DNA of 64,000 nucleotides from positions 32,557,375 to 32,621,374 of the forward strand of contig NC_092497.1 in assembly GCF_047495875.1 (NCBI RefSeq), in the 5' to 3' direction. Of this stretch, positions 63,598-64,000 are shown one piece after another; within the stretch, counting starts at the first letter, position 1, and the number at the start of each line of letters is the position of its first letter. The position numbers and the translations under genes are program-made. The stretch is from Pithys albifrons albifrons. Its lineage: Eukaryota; Chordata; Aves; Passeriformes; Thamnophilidae. The notes beneath the pieces are model-generated. The model did not search any database, was not told the origin of the DNA, and saw only the letters and a list, made by a program, of their open reading frames with translations.

Positions 63598-64000
63598 GTA
63601 AGACGATGGTGCTGCTTTCATCCCTGACAGTCTAAGTGACATTCTGAGTTAAATCAGGGTGTGTGTCTGAAGATGGATTGTGATAGAAAATGTTCAATGT
63701 ATGCTTGATTTTTCAAGTTGCCATTTTGTGTAATTCCTCCATTTATGTTGTTTAGCTTAAATTATGACATCAGTGAAGGACTAAATTTATTGTGAAATGC
63801 TCACTCAATGAAATTTGCAGTTTTATTGAGGAATGACTTTTTTTCTCAAAAGTAGAGTATTAGTTAACTTTCCTTGTATTTGTTGCACTTTAGTCTATCT
63901 TCCAGTTTTCCTGACAAGACTCTTAGCTGTAAGAAGCTGAGCAACTGGGCATCTAATATCTTGTTGAGACTAGCTGTGATGCAGAAATAAGTACTCTTAG
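63598..64000. other. Start of intron after c31
   Basis: No exon with the expected TRPM6 sequence (the conserved ERNNLMRLSQ region before the kinase) was found before the window ends. Confidence 0.5.

Overview
This window looks like a piece of a bird genome, probably a passerine. The evidence is AT-rich, intron-dominated vertebrate sequence, several CR1 LINE copies, and LTRs whose termini resemble those of passerine endogenous retroviruses. It is not prokaryotic: there are no operons, ribosome binding sites or compact genes.

There is one real gene, TRPM6, on the + strand. TRPM6 is an ion channel fused to an alpha-kinase and conducts Mg2+ and Ca2+. I could follow 31 consecutive coding exons from 11656 to 63597. 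All have GT-AG boundaries, matching phases and no internal stop, and they add up to 5,133 nt (1,711 codons). They encode the N-terminal TRPM homology regions (exons c1-c15), the six transmembrane helices with the pore (c16-c22), the TRP helix (c23), the coiled coil and Ser/Thr-rich linker (c24-c25), and a run of small linker exons (c26-c31). The alpha-kinase exons and stop codon are not here and should lie beyond 64000. The start-codon exon is not proven; a candidate lies at 5226-5257. In birds this region is usually Z-linked, because the human 9q21 block corresponds to avian Z; that is inference.

Layout: 1-11655 is upstream or first-intron DNA with possible ERV-like sequence, an internally deleted CR1 (1652-3360), a solo LTR with 37-bp tandem repeats (4005-4940), the candidate first coding exon, and a second LTR family (10400-10970, 11089-11200). 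The large intron 12573-18925 holds a CR1 split by an LTR, a third LTR family, and a solo LTR with a clear 5-bp target-site duplication. The intron at 23559-26819 is about two-thirds CR1, all antisense to the gene. LTR-like sequence also lies at about 42800-43200 and 53568-54110. A perfect (TTCC)n array of about 450 bp ends 68 bp before the largest exon. The rest of the introns carry nothing I recognise.

I found no second gene, RNA gene, CRISPR array or new biological system. The points most worth a second look are the long TTCC array beside a splice acceptor, the microexon run before the kinase, in-phase alternative acceptors at c14, and the tandem donor of the candidate first coding exon.
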